A DNA stretch of 64,000 bases. It comes from Caballeronia sordidicola (GTDB taxonomy: Bacteria; Pseudomonadota; Gammaproteobacteria; Burkholderiales; Burkholderiaceae). The DNA is taken from NCBI RefSeq assembly GCF_000729995.1, contig NZ_JNFG01000028.1, positions 1 through 64,000 on the forward strand, read 5' to 3'. Each line of letters starts with the position of its first letter. The first letter of the stretch is position 1. Made by a program: the position numbers and the translations under genes. Under the pieces are notes generated by a model. The model searched no databases. It was not told the origin of the DNA and worked only from the letters and a program-made list of their open reading frames with translations. This document shows, piece after piece, positions 55,304 to 64,000 of this stretch.

Positions 55304-58300
55304 TCAAGCGTCAGCGTTCGGACCGGTGGCCTTCGTCGCATCTAACCAAGCCATCTGAAGGCGCATTCTGCTGCCTGCATTGAGTTTGCGAAGGCCGACT
55401 TCACGGGCCATTGCTGGCACGCCAGATTCTCCGTCATGCCCCGCCCGCATCATCTCGAACGCGAGCGCCCTTAGTTCGGCAAGCGAAATTTCATCAACTG
55501 ACCGTACTGTTCCATCGATAGGTCTTCGGAATCGACTTTGCTTGTCAGCAGGGTCACCCTTAGCACGGAAGAACGTACCTACATCTTCTGCGTCTCCGAT
55601 GTGGTGCTGCGACGCCAGCCGTACCACCCGGTCCTGGATTTTAGCGCCTGTCCGAACCCAGCCGTGAACGCGGGCGATACGACGCGCTAGAACTTCATCC
55701 CGAACCGGTCCTTCCACGCGCACGACGTGCTCAATCAATCGCAAAAGCGTCGGGTTGTAGATGATATCGAAGAAGGCGTTGGCATCGACCGCGTAACCCT
55801 GGAGCGTCAAATCGACCTCAATGAAACGTCCCTCAATTGAGTCGCTTGGATATAAAACGGCGTCATTCCGAGCGTAAGTGACAGGAAGCTTTGTAGTGTC
55901 TACATCTGCATCGACATCCGCCAACGGATGGGCCACGGCCTCCCCCGAATGACCTACCTGCTCGTCCGGCATTGCCATGACGTCCGCAATGACCTGCCCT
56001 GCGAGGACCGCCGCCTCTTGCTCCGTCCGCACTCGCTTTGCTCGCTGTTCAACGAGTAATGCCTCAAGCTGGCAATGAATTTTTTCGACGGTTCCCTGCA
56101 TATCAATCCACCAGTCAGTCGACCATATCCGAAGAATTTCCCATCCTAGGCCACGAAGCACCTGCTCCCTCAATTTGTCGCGGTCCCTGGCCGTTGCCGA
56201 GCGGTGGTATGTCGCGCCATCGCATTCGATACCTGAGAGATATCGTCCCGGGGCATCAGGGTCAACGACGCCAAGGTCGATTCGAAACGCAGACACGCCG
56301 ACCTGCGAGTGCAACGTCCAGCCGCGCTCGGACAATGCAATACATACAGCTTGCTCAAATGGACTGTCGAATCCCCCGATGCTTCCCGCGACCGCTTCTC
56401 CAAGAGCTCGCGCTCCGCGCTCTGCAAACTCGAGGAAGTGTTTCAGGTCCCGTACACCGAGCGCCTGCGTTCGCGACAAATCCATCTGTTCGGGACGGAG
56501 GCTTGAAAAAACGCGTAGCTCTTGTCGAGCTCGTGTAATCGCGACGTTCAAACGGCGCTCTCCGCCCTGGCGATTCATCGGACCGAAATTCATTGAAACG
56601 TTGCCGTCAATGCCGGGTCCGTATGTAATCGAAAAATACATGATGTCCCGCTCGTCACCTTGCACGCTTTCCAGATTCTTAACGAACACCGGTTCAAGTT
56701 GCGATTCGAGGAAGAATGGCTCGATAGACGGGTCTTTACGCCGGGCCTCATCGAGCAAGTCCTCAATCAGCGACTGTTGTTCGGCGTTGAATGTGACCAC
56801 GCCAATGGTATGGCCAGACTCGTGAAAGCCCGGTGATTTGAGTCGACCGACCAGGTCAGCGACCAGCGCCTTCGCCTCCAGCTGATTTGTCCGTGCGCCA
56901 CCTTTCTCATAGCGACCGGTGCCGACGTGATGGAAGCTAACTGCTCGGTCATCGGTGACAGGGCTTGGGAAGGTGACGAGCTCACCACCGTAATATCTAT
57001 GATTGGAGAATGCGATGAGGCTTTCGTGCCGGCTGCGGTAGTGCCATGACAGCTTCAATGTCGGTAGATTCGCCCCAATACATTCTTCGAGGATACTTTC
57101 GAGGTCAGTCTCAACATCGGTATCGTCTGCGTCGGACTCCGCGCGGTCGAAGAAGCTCGTCGGCGGCAACTGCTTGGGGTCGCCGACCATGATGACCTGC
57201 TTACCCCGGGCAATTGCGCCAATCGCGTCCCACACTGGAATTTGAGAGGCCTCGTCAAAGACCACTACGTCAAATGCCGCAGTCGCTGCAGGAAGGAACT
57301 GTGCAATCGAAAGAGGGCTCATCAAAAGGCAGGGCGTCAGCTTCATTACCGCGCTCGGCGCTTGCGCCATCAACTCGCGCAGGGGCAGATGGCGACTCTT
57401 CTTTTGCATCTCATAACGAAGCAAGCCCCATTCAGACCCTCTGCTCACGCTTTCCTGAGACGGATGGCCGGCCGACAATTGAGAGCGGACCCAAGCTTGG
57501 GTCAGCTTAGTGAAGCGGTCGTCCAATTCCCTGAAGTCGCGGATGCGCTTTTCATGCTCAGCAGACACGAACGTGCGAAGCACCTCGTCCGCATCAACAA
57601 CAGCGTTCAGCCACCAGCGACAGTAATCCGTTTCAAACGCCTCGCGTGTCTTGGAAGCTGGTACAGCTCCGTTTTCCAGACCGCCCACAAGCGCTGCCAA
57701 GCCGAGAGACACTGCTTGCCCGCGAGCTTTTCGCCACGCGCACCAAGCGTTTAGTCGGCCGGACGCCGCGCTCACGTCGCGAGCCTTTGCTGCAATCGCC
57801 GCGGGGAGGAGTTCGCCCAGCGATGTTCGGTCTGACGCGGCTAATCCACTTGCGATGGAGAACTGCGTGACGGCGGCGTCAAACGTCGCAAGGGCGGTAG
57901 AATACAACATCCCAGCGCCAGCAACCGGCCCTGTAGGTTCCAATAGTATGTTGCCGTCGCCGAGAAGCAGCGAGATAGGTCCCTTCAACGCCGCGAGCGC
58001 TTCTGGCGTGCTGGCAAGATTGGCGAGAGCGCTCGACAGCGACGCGGCAAACTGCAACGCGGCATCGACGTTCTCAATCTTCGTTTTCAACCCGCTCCAA
58101 AGTCCGGATGTCATTTGCGACAGCTCAATGGCATTGTCGATTTGCCGTTCGAGGCGGACCAACTCACGCATCCGGGCAAGATTTGCGGATGCGGGCACCC
58201 CACAAAGTCCCGATTCCACGACACCGAAGTTTTCGTCTTGCCACTGCGCACCGGCTCTTGCGGCCGTAAGTGCCGCTTGGTGCCGCACGAAGGTCTGGGC

Positions 58301-61300
58301 TACAGGCAAGTTAGTATTAAAACCAGCCCACGAACCTGAGGTGTCTTCACAAAGAGAAGTAACGTGTGAAAGCTCGTTCTCAAGTTCCTTCATTTCTCGG
58401 ATACGATGTAAGTTGTCCTTCGCAAGGTCTCCGCACTTGCCCTGCGCCACAGGCTCAAGTCCGTTGTCCGCCCACTGTTCACGAATTAAAGCGGCGCGCA
58501 ATGCCGCTTGAAACGAAATCGCCGCATTTGCCTCATCTACGTGCGTGCGCAGTCCCGCCCACATATTGTCGGTTAGCGATGGGAGATGAGAAAGTGCATG
58601 GACCTCCGCATGTAGAGCGTCGCTCTTCACCAGTAGCGCGATATCTTCTGCAATCTTGGGCTTCTGGCCGCCGATGGCCAGCGCCTTCAAGTGTTTCGCA
58701 AGGGCGCGCCGGCGGATGAGGTTCATCGGCCAGGAGGAGGACTCAAGCAACTTCCACTCGTCTTGCAATGTTTGTACCGTCGCGTGACCGATGTCATCCT
58801 TGTATTGGAGCGAAAGCTGACCGATTACCTCGGCCCGTTTTTGAAGCAGTTCGAGGCCGGCGCGCAACTGCGTAATAGCACTTTCCGTCCATGGCGCCGA
58901 GAGTTCTGATTCGAGTTTGCGATATCGCGCAAGTTGCGTCATGGCGAGCAGGAGTTGCTCGATTACATGACCGCTGGCGCTTGATGAGAGTTGGCCGTGA
59001 ACTTCTCTGTGACGTAGGACGAGTGGTACGGCTTTTCTCAACTCCTCCGATATCGTCTTGGCATCTGGTCGAAGTACGAAACGCCAATCGTGGCCTGCAG
59101 CTCTAGGCAAAGAATCTGCAAGCGTTTTTAATGCATCTCGGGTTCGAACCGTCAGTTCAAAAGTACCAATGCCAATCGCTGATACGAGCCCACCTGCCGC
59201 GCTCTCGAACCGGTCAACGGCAGGTGCAACATTCCTTGCCGCATCGAGAAGCGACTGCTGCCATGAAGGAGACCACTCCGTTTGTGTGACATGAGCAAGT
59301 GGGTTCGCCGTCAGTTGGCCGTAACCAAGTACCTTTGCGTGAACATCAAGCAAGTCCGCAGATTCTCGAAGCGCTCGCATGCCATTTGCATCGTGCGCGT
59401 GAACCGATGGCCATGAAAGCAGCAAGACAGGTAAGTCTACGCCGGCGACCACGCGGCCGATTGCCTCATAGGCGCTGAGTCCGTTTTTATGACGCTGATG
59501 CAGTCGTTCAACGTATTGATTGAGGCTCGCGCGCAGCATGCCCAGTCGATGAGCTTCCGCATGCCACTCGTCGGGTGCCAACGCGGCGGACGCGTCCCAC
59601 GTCTTTCGCAACTGGTCCAAAACCTCTGTCTTTCTCGCTTTGTTCGAGTGCAGTTCGAGGCAGAAATCTCCCAGTCCAACTTCCTCGAGTCGGCGATAGA
59701 CAACATCCAGTGCTGCCATCTTCTCTGAGACGAATAAAACGCGCTTACGCTCCGCCAGACACTGAGCAATCAAATTGGAAATTGTCTGGCTCTTACCCGT
59801 GCCGGGTGGCCCAATTAAGACGAAGTCTTTGCCTTTGCTACCGGCCACGATGGCCGAAAGTTGCGACGAATCAGCGGGCAGCGGGCAAAACGTTTCGGTG
59901 GGTGGCAGCTCCGCGTCGAGCATGCGTGGATTCGGGAAGCTTATAGAGCTCGGATATGGTTCGCGAGGCGTCTCGATTAGATGCTTGACGACCGGGTTTT
60001 GCTTCAGCTGCTCGGTCCGTTCAGTCAGGTCTTTCCACATCAAATACTTGGCGAACGAGAATGTTGACAAGACAACGTCTTCGACAACTTCCCAACCTTT
60101 AATGTCTTTAATCGCCGTCGACACAGTTTTCCAGATACCGGCAACATCAAGTCCGGATTCGTCCTTGGGAAGTTCCGCATCACTGACCCCAAGTTCAAGC
60201 TGAAAATCCTGCCGAAGCATTTCGATGAGCGTAGGGTTGAATCGCGACTCGTCATCGTGGAGTTTCACGCTGAAGCCGGAACGGGCGCTCTTTCGGTCCA
60301 GCGTAACCGGCACGAGAATTAGGGGTGCTCGAAACCGCTTGTCATCTTTGTTGTCGCGAGTCCATGACAGAAACCCGAGCGCCAGGTACAAGGTGTTCGA
60401 ACCGCCTTCCTGCATCGTCGTTCGCGCCGAGCGATACAGTTCGACGAGGCGTGCATCCATTTCGTCCTGGTCGATACCGACGAACACTTCCTTTCTCTTA
60501 AGGGCGTCGAGAGCGTGCACATGCCGAATGTTCTCCCTCTCCCGGCCTTCATATATGGCTTGATTGCGGAGGTCGTTTCCGTCCATCAGGTCGGGGCGCG
60601 GCAACAGCCTTATCGCATGTCCTTCCGCAAGAATGTCTTCCAACTGCCCCGGGTCTGGAGCGTCAAGCTTGATAGCTTTTTTACCGCCCTTGAAGCTCAG
60701 GAGATTGTTTCGCAACGACAAGTCGAGCAACTTGCGTTGCCAGCGGGTCAGACGGTCCTCCGGCTTCTCGACACCATCGTCCTTCGCGTCTTGCGGAGCA
60801 TCTTCAGGTAAGTCGGGGGCCTCCTCGAACCGCACCTCGATAATCTCTTCCGAGGCGTCGCCAACGGTGCGCTCGATGGCGTGTTCGCTCGCCAACGGCT
60901 TGATACGTTGGAGCCGCGCACGGCGAATGTCGACTGCCAGTTCAAACTTTGACTCTTCCACCTCTGAAATCTGCAGATTTCCGCGTTCGCTCGCGTAGCT
61001 GAATGCGGGAAGCGGTCGATGCGTGGCGAGCGTCGTCTCGAATAGCACCATTTCTTTGAGCTTGACGCGTTTGCGCAGCGCGGTGACGTCATCGACGATT
61101 GCTGTGCTGAACTCCTCCGCTTTCAGCCAAACACCGGCGAATGCGTGTCCCTGCGTGAAAACCAGTACCGGATGTAAGCCGGCTTGTTCGATGGTTGCGC
61201 TAAACAGAAGCGCAAGGTCAAGGCACGTCGCAAGTCCAGTATCAGCGATTTGACTGGGGCCGCGAACCTTTTGGCCAATATGCTCAAAGCTAGCAGGCGG

Positions 61301-62014
61301 CAGCGCGTAGTCAAGGCCCATCGCGCCGACAGCGTTCCAGATGGCGGAAACTAGCTCCCAAGCGCGCTTGGCGCCGCCTTGATAACCGTCTATGGCGCCG
61401 GATTTACCAGCCTTCCGCAGCACTTCCGACGCCTGCTTCAGTATCTTCTCAATCACCGGCTCGTTCGGCTGCACGAATGCAGCTACCATGTCCGGCATCG
61501 AAGATAGACCGCCCCACTGATTGCGTGGCAGGAGTTCGACCGACGTTTCGAACATCGTAACTTCCCGCGAATCGGCGGCGCCCGAGTAAAGACGAAAAGT
61601 GACGGTTGCCTTCTCTGCTTCCGTAAGGCGTCCGAGTAGCGGGCCGTCGAGCCCAAGGTCTAACTCGTTGACTCGGACACTTTGCCCAGCGCCAACATGG
61701 TCAATGTGCCAAGTTTTTGTTTTCAGGAACGCAGGCTCGGACCCGACCGTCAGCCGAAGCTCTTTGATATCCCGCTCGGTGTCGTTGTGGACTGCAAGCT
61801 CCCGCACAACGGGGACCGCATTCTGGAAGTCGGCGAGATTGACTTTGCTAGCTAGCGTGCTCTCAATGCGAACAACGCGCGGCGTTACCGGTTCTAGCAC
61901 CGGTTCTTGATTGACTTCTTCCACTTGGCCCCCGTCTCTATGCGGTGCGGCCGCGCTATGACGCGGCACTCTCAAATATTTTGTTTTTGGTGCTAAATTG
62001 GTCCCCGGCGGCAT
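55304..62014 (-). CDS. hheA: Giant DUF4011-helicase-Vsr anti-phage protein (Hhe type)
   Basis: 2236 residues. Residues 45-165 look like a beta-sandwich. Residues about 180-345 resemble a transglutaminase fold, with Cys264 in ATCLDLALLF, His290 in TQGHAFAGVW and a following acidic residue. DUF4011 starts near 420 (LTRWQRKLLDLSLRNNLLSFKG). The superfamily 1 helicase has Walker A GPPGTGKS at 735-742, Walker B VVFDEASQIP and GDPKQLPP, and the C-terminal RQGGERRLNVAITRARQEL. Then comes a Vsr/MTES_1575-type nuclease (FRIDLGVV ... GIECDGATYH) and a DUF3320 domain near the end. The DUF4011-helicase-Vsr architecture was described as the Hhe defence system. It heads a probable operon with the 210-residue gene and apeA. 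Confidence 0.87.
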   Translation of the reverse strand: MPPGTNLAPKTKYLRVPRHSAAAPHRDGGQVEEVNQEPVLEPVTPRVVRIESTLASKVNLADFQNAVPVVRELAVHNDTERDIKELRLTVGSEPAFLKTKTWHIDHVGAGQSVRVNELDLGLDGPLLGRLTEAEKATVTFRLYSGAADSREVTMFETSVELLPRNQWGGLSSMPDMVAAFVQPNEPVIEKILKQASEVLRKAGKSGAIDGYQGGAKRAWELVSAIWNAVGAMGLDYALPPASFEHIGQKVRGPSQIADTGLATCLDLALLFSATIEQAGLHPVLVFTQGHAFAGVWLKAEEFSTAIVDDVTALRKRVKLKEMVLFETTLATHRPLPAFSYASERGNLQISEVEESKFELAVDIRRARLQRIKPLASEHAIERTVGDASEEIIEVRFEEAPDLPEDAPQDAKDDGVEKPEDRLTRWQRKLLDLSLRNNLLSFKGGKKAIKLDAPDPGQLEDILAEGHAIRLLPRPDLMDGNDLRNQAIYEGRERENIRHVHALDALKRKEVFVGIDQDEMDARLVELYRSARTTMQEGGSNTLYLALGFLSWTRDNKDDKRFRAPLILVPVTLDRKSARSGFSVKLHDDESRFNPTLIEMLRQDFQLELGVSDAELPKDESGLDVAGIWKTVSTAIKDIKGWEVVEDVVLSTFSFAKYLMWKDLTERTEQLKQNPVVKHLIETPREPYPSSISFPNPRMLDAELPPTETFCPLPADSSQLSAIVAGSKGKDFVLIGPPGTGKSQTISNLIAQCLAERKRVLFVSEKMAALDVVYRRLEEVGLGDFCLELHSNKARKTEVLDQLRKTWDASAALAPDEWHAEAHRLGMLRASLNQYVERLHQRHKNGLSAYEAIGRVVAGVDLPVLLLSWPSVHAHDANGMRALRESADLLDVHAKVLGYGQLTANPLAHVTQTEWSPSWQQSLLDAARNVAPAVDRFESAAGGLVSAIGIGTFELTVRTRDALKTLADSLPRAAGHDWRFVLRPDAKTISEELRKAVPLVLRHREVHGQLSSSASGHVIEQLLLAMTQLARYRKLESELSAPWTESAITQLRAGLELLQKRAEVIGQLSLQYKDDIGHATVQTLQDEWKLLESSSWPMNLIRRRALAKHLKALAIGGQKPKIAEDIALLVKSDALHAEVHALSHLPSLTDNMWAGLRTHVDEANAAISFQAALRAALIREQWADNGLEPVAQGKCGDLAKDNLHRIREMKELENELSHVTSLCEDTSGSWAGFNTNLPVAQTFVRHQAALTAARAGAQWQDENFGVVESGLCGVPASANLARMRELVRLERQIDNAIELSQMTSGLWSGLKTKIENVDAALQFAASLSSALANLASTPEALAALKGPISLLLGDGNILLEPTGPVAGAGMLYSTALATFDAAVTQFSIASGLAASDRTSLGELLPAAIAAKARDVSAASGRLNAWCAWRKARGQAVSLGLAALVGGLENGAVPASKTREAFETDYCRWWLNAVVDADEVLRTFVSAEHEKRIRDFRELDDRFTKLTQAWVRSQLSAGHPSQESVSRGSEWGLLRYEMQKKSRHLPLRELMAQAPSAVMKLTPCLLMSPLSIAQFLPAATAAFDVVVFDEASQIPVWDAIGAIARGKQVIMVGDPKQLPPTSFFDRAESDADDTDVETDLESILEECIGANLPTLKLSWHYRSRHESLIAFSNHRYYGGELVTFPSPVTDDRAVSFHHVGTGRYEKGGARTNQLEAKALVADLVGRLKSPGFHESGHTIGVVTFNAEQQSLIEDLLDEARRKDPSIEPFFLESQLEPVFVKNLESVQGDERDIMYFSITYGPGIDGNVSMNFGPMNRQGGERRLNVAITRARQELRVFSSLRPEQMDLSRTQALGVRDLKHFLEFAERGARALGEAVAGSIGGFDSPFEQAVCIALSERGWTLHSQVGVSAFRIDLGVVDPDAPGRYLSGIECDGATYHRSATARDRDKLREQVLRGLGWEILRIWSTDWWIDMQGTVEKIHCQLEALLVEQRAKRVRTEQEAAVLAGQVIADVMAMPDEQVGHSGEAVAHPLADVDADVDTTKLPVTYARNDAVLYPSDSIEGRFIEVDLTLQGYAVDANAFFDIIYNPTLLRLIEHVVRVEGPVRDEVLARRIARVHGWVRTGAKIQDRVVRLASQHHIGDAEDVGTFFRAKGDPADKQSRFRRPIDGTVRSVDEISLAELRALAFEMMRAGHDGESGVPAMAREVGLRKLNAGSRMRLQMAWLDATKATGPNADA

Positions 62015-62362
62015 ATCGAAATATCAGCCCCGGGTGTTTCAGAAGTCTCACGCCCATAGTCGGCGTAACCTTCGACTGTGCAAATATGCTCCCGTTGTGG
62101 CTCGCACCATACGCCGAATTGACGGCAAAAGGGCTGCCTTTCCGGCGAACGACAGGATAAGCATCTTCATACTTTCCTCACGCCCACGCCAGTGATTTCT
62201 GGCAGGGAAAGAATGGAAATGCTCCCAAGACGATTGCATTGTTCTAAAGCATTTTTGTGTGCAGCCGTTAACACGTTGGTATTGCGACGCAGGAAGCGAA
62301 GCTTTTTGAACGCGGAACCGGCTTGCGTTGACTCATGTAGCCGCACACATCTTGCCTATCCT
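62015..62362. promoter_or_regulatory. Divergent promoter region between hhe and the DUF3883 gene
   Basis: About 350 bases separate the two outward-facing starts. It has A+T-rich blocks next to hhe (around 61970-62000, inside the first codons and leader) and near 62160-62180. The upstream frame continuing from 62192 into the DUF3883 gene is open but lacks the family's N-terminal features. No clear -35/-10 pair with proper spacing could be fixed by eye. Confidence 0.35.
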
Positions 62363-63844
62363 ATGAGCCCTGACCTCGTCTACGCAGCGTTGAGCATGCA
62401 CCGTCCGCAACTTCACGCGGAACGACGTTCGGACGGCTTCTCTTTTTGGCTCGGTCCGAAGCGGATGGGTCTCGAGTCAACCCGCATAATTCGTGTTAGC
62501 CGCAAGCCTTCGTCGAGTATCACCATGCTGAAGCGAGCTGTGACTGGTCGATTAGGCGACGCGATGGGTTCCGAGCGGCCTTTCATAGGTGGCCTGCCAG
62601 AGCTGCTGGCAATCGTCGACGCGGAGCTTACATTGTTGGCTGGCTCCACGGACGGTGCTGCAGCCGGCGCGGCTTCCTCGGCAGTGCAAATGGAAGGCGG
62701 TGGGACAGAGCGAAAATCAACGAGTCTCAAAAATCTTCAAGACCCGAGGGCAGTTACAGCAGCGATAGAAGAATTCGAGCGTGTTGGCCGCACGTCGTTT
62801 CTTGAAAAGTACAAATTTGGTAAGTCTCGGGAGTACATGCTGCGCGACGCGAGCACCGGCAAACTCTACGACTCGAAAGCGATTGTCGGCGCTGCTTACG
62901 GGTATGCCTTCCCCGATGATGGACCTCTTCGTGCCGAAGATTTCTCCGGCGGCGAGGCGACTGTCGAGCGCGTCTTGTCTGAACTCGGGTTCGAAGTAGT
63001 CCGAGTTGGACAGGACTGGACGCAAGCTGAGGTTGAGGCTACTGTGCGGGCCTACTTCGAGATGCTTCGACTGGAGTCTTTGGGCTTGGTGTACAACAAG
63101 TCGGAACGCAATGAACAACTCCGCTCTGAATTGTCGGCTCGCAGCAAATCATCCGTCGAACTCAAGTTTCAGAATATCTCGGCAGTCCTCGACCAGTTAG
63201 CCCTCCCGTATGTTCGTGGATACAAACCACGTGCGAATCTCCAGACGCTACTGCGGCAAGCCGTTCTGCAATTCGTCGAGTCTCATCGGGATTCCCTAGC
63301 AAACGTGATGGAAAATTTTGATGAAAGAACTAAGCCGGGGGAGCAGGAGTTCCGCGGAGTTCTTGTCGAGCGACCAAAGATTGAGCGCAATCAAGTTGCT
63401 GTGAATCGAGTTCGTCTTCCGAGGAAGCTTGACTATGCCGCTCGCGAGGAACGCAATCGAACGCTTGGCTATGGAGGTGAAGAATGGAGTATGAATTTTG
63501 AGAGGACTCGTCTGTTTGACGGCGCTCGTCCGGATTTGGCCGCAAAAATAGACTGGATATCGGACCGACTCGGCGATGGGACGGGCTACGATATTTTGTC
63601 ATTCGAAACGACAGAGGTTGCGCGGTTCGTCGAAGTGAAAACAACGAATGGCACTTCCACGACGCCATTTGTCGTTACCCGGAATGAGTTGGAGTTCTCC
63701 GAGGAAATCGAAGATGCATTCTGTCTGTATAGGGTATTTGACTTCGGCGTAACCCCGCGGCTCTTCATACTTAGAGGGCCGCTCTCCAGCCATCTAGAGT
63801 TGGAGCCGATTGACTACCGAGCGCGGCTGAGAGCTACAGCATGA
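62363..63844 (+). CDS. Restriction-like protein: ScoMcrA-type head plus DUF3883 nuclease domain
   Basis: 493 residues from the ATG at 62363. Residues 1-115 are an unrecognised N-terminal part ending in a Gly/Ala linker. Residues about 125-215 match the ScoMcrA-like head found before HNH or other nucleases in modification-dependent restriction proteins (LQDPRAVTAAIEEFERVGRTSFLEKYKFGKSREYML and VERVLSELGFEVV). A central block (SERNEQLRSELSARSKSSVELKFQNISAVLDQLALP) often accompanies it. The C-terminal DUF3883 domain has a PD-(D/E)xK-like core: GYDILSFE near 410 and FVEVKTT near 424. Function by analogy: cleaves foreign or modified DNA. The longer frame from 62192 adds 57 residues of poor character. 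Confidence 0.82.
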   Translation: MSPDLVYAALSMHRPQLHAERRSDGFSFWLGPKRMGLESTRIIRVSRKPSSSITMLKRAVTGRLGDAMGSERPFIGGLPELLAIVDAELTLLAGSTDGAAAGAASSAVQMEGGGTERKSTSLKNLQDPRAVTAAIEEFERVGRTSFLEKYKFGKSREYMLRDASTGKLYDSKAIVGAAYGYAFPDDGPLRAEDFSGGEATVERVLSELGFEVVRVGQDWTQAEVEATVRAYFEMLRLESLGLVYNKSERNEQLRSELSARSKSSVELKFQNISAVLDQLALPYVRGYKPRANLQTLLRQAVLQFVESHRDSLANVMENFDERTKPGEQEFRGVLVERPKIERNQVAVNRVRLPRKLDYAAREERNRTLGYGGEEWSMNFERTRLFDGARPDLAAKIDWISDRLGDGTGYDILSFETTEVARFVEVKTTNGTSTTPFVVTRNELEFSEEIEDAFCLYRVFDFGVTPRLFILRGPLSSHLELEPIDYRARLRATA

Positions 63845-63951
63845 CGCTGTTAGTTTCTCTTCCGTGCAAGGGCGAGCCAATCGTTTCAAGGCTGGACACT
63901 TTCGCGTTTTTTCCTTATACGAGCCTTCCTCATCAAGCGTCACGGCGCTAG
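63841..63951 (+). CDS. Short ORF overlapping the end of the DUF3883 gene
   Basis: A 36-codon frame whose ATG overlaps the stop of the preceding gene by four bases (ATGA), the usual sign of a coupled gene. The product (MTLLVSLPCKGEPIVSRLDTFAF...) has no recognisable domain and ends at 63951. It could be real, or a chance frame. Confidence 0.2.
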   Translation: MTLLVSLPCKGEPIVSRLDTFAFFPYTSLPHQASRR

Positions 63952-64000
63952 GCCGAGGCAACGTTACTCCGGAAGTCACCGCGTTGAATAAACCTTACGC

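Noticed and set aside
38160..63951. CRISPR arrays or an integrase gene in the island
   Set aside because: No regularly spaced repeats and no recombinase ORF were found anywhere in the window.

Overview
The window looks like the replication-origin region of a Burkholderiaceae chromosome (Paraburkholderia/Caballeronia/Burkholderia type). I base this on the gene order rpmH-rnpA-yidD-yidC-mnmE on one side and dnaA-dnaN-gyrB on the other, the high G+C of the core genes, the type II secretion operon in the order gspD-E-F-C-G-H-I-J-K-L-M-N, and overall protein character. The exact species cannot be read from this.

Layout. 0-2 kb: a CobW-type GTPase and a small lytic transglycosylase. 2.5-14.2 kb: a complete general secretory (type II) operon, tightly packed with many 4-base start/stop overlaps, and a likely second promoter before the major pseudopilin gspG. 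14.3-28.3 kb: housekeeping and accessory genes (an OprM/NodT outer-membrane lipoprotein, gshA, alkA, ada, a VOC protein, yaeQ, a LysE exporter, a RelE/HigA-like toxin-antitoxin pair, mnmE). Two short intergenic transcription units in this part look like undescribed small RNAs: each has a promoter, a 5' end carrying CTCCTCC (complementary to a Shine-Dalgarno sequence) and a factor-independent terminator. 28.6-38.2 kb: a helix-turn-helix regulator, then yidC-yidD-rnpA-rpmH diverging from dnaA-dnaN-gyrB, with a DnaA box between them (probable oriC).

38.2-64 kb: an accessory island directly after gyrB, visibly richer in A+T than the core and full of anti-phage genes. It starts with a gyrB terminator and about 1.2 kb of gene debris (a tRNA-like 5' half, a ParB-like fragment, inverted repeats resembling a recombinase site, a frameshifted ORF). 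Then come an unrecognised two-gene unit (39.5-41.2 kb), the C-terminal stump of a type I restriction HsdR subunit (41.9-42.5 kb), and a complete type III Druantia pair (druH-druE, 43.1-52.7 kb). On the opposite strand there is a probable operon of a giant DUF4011-helicase-Vsr protein (Hhe type), a 210-residue unknown, and an ApeA HEPN ribonuclease. Last, divergent from hhe, is a ScoMcrA-head/DUF3883 nuclease-like protein. Expected modes of action: Druantia and Hhe act on invading DNA through helicase/nuclease activity, ApeA acts on RNA by abortive infection, and the DUF3883 protein resembles modification-dependent restriction.

The best candidates for something undescribed are the 39.5-41.2 kb gene pair, the 210-residue gene between hhe and apeA, the transglutaminase-like head on the Hhe protein, and the two anti-Shine-Dalgarno small RNAs.
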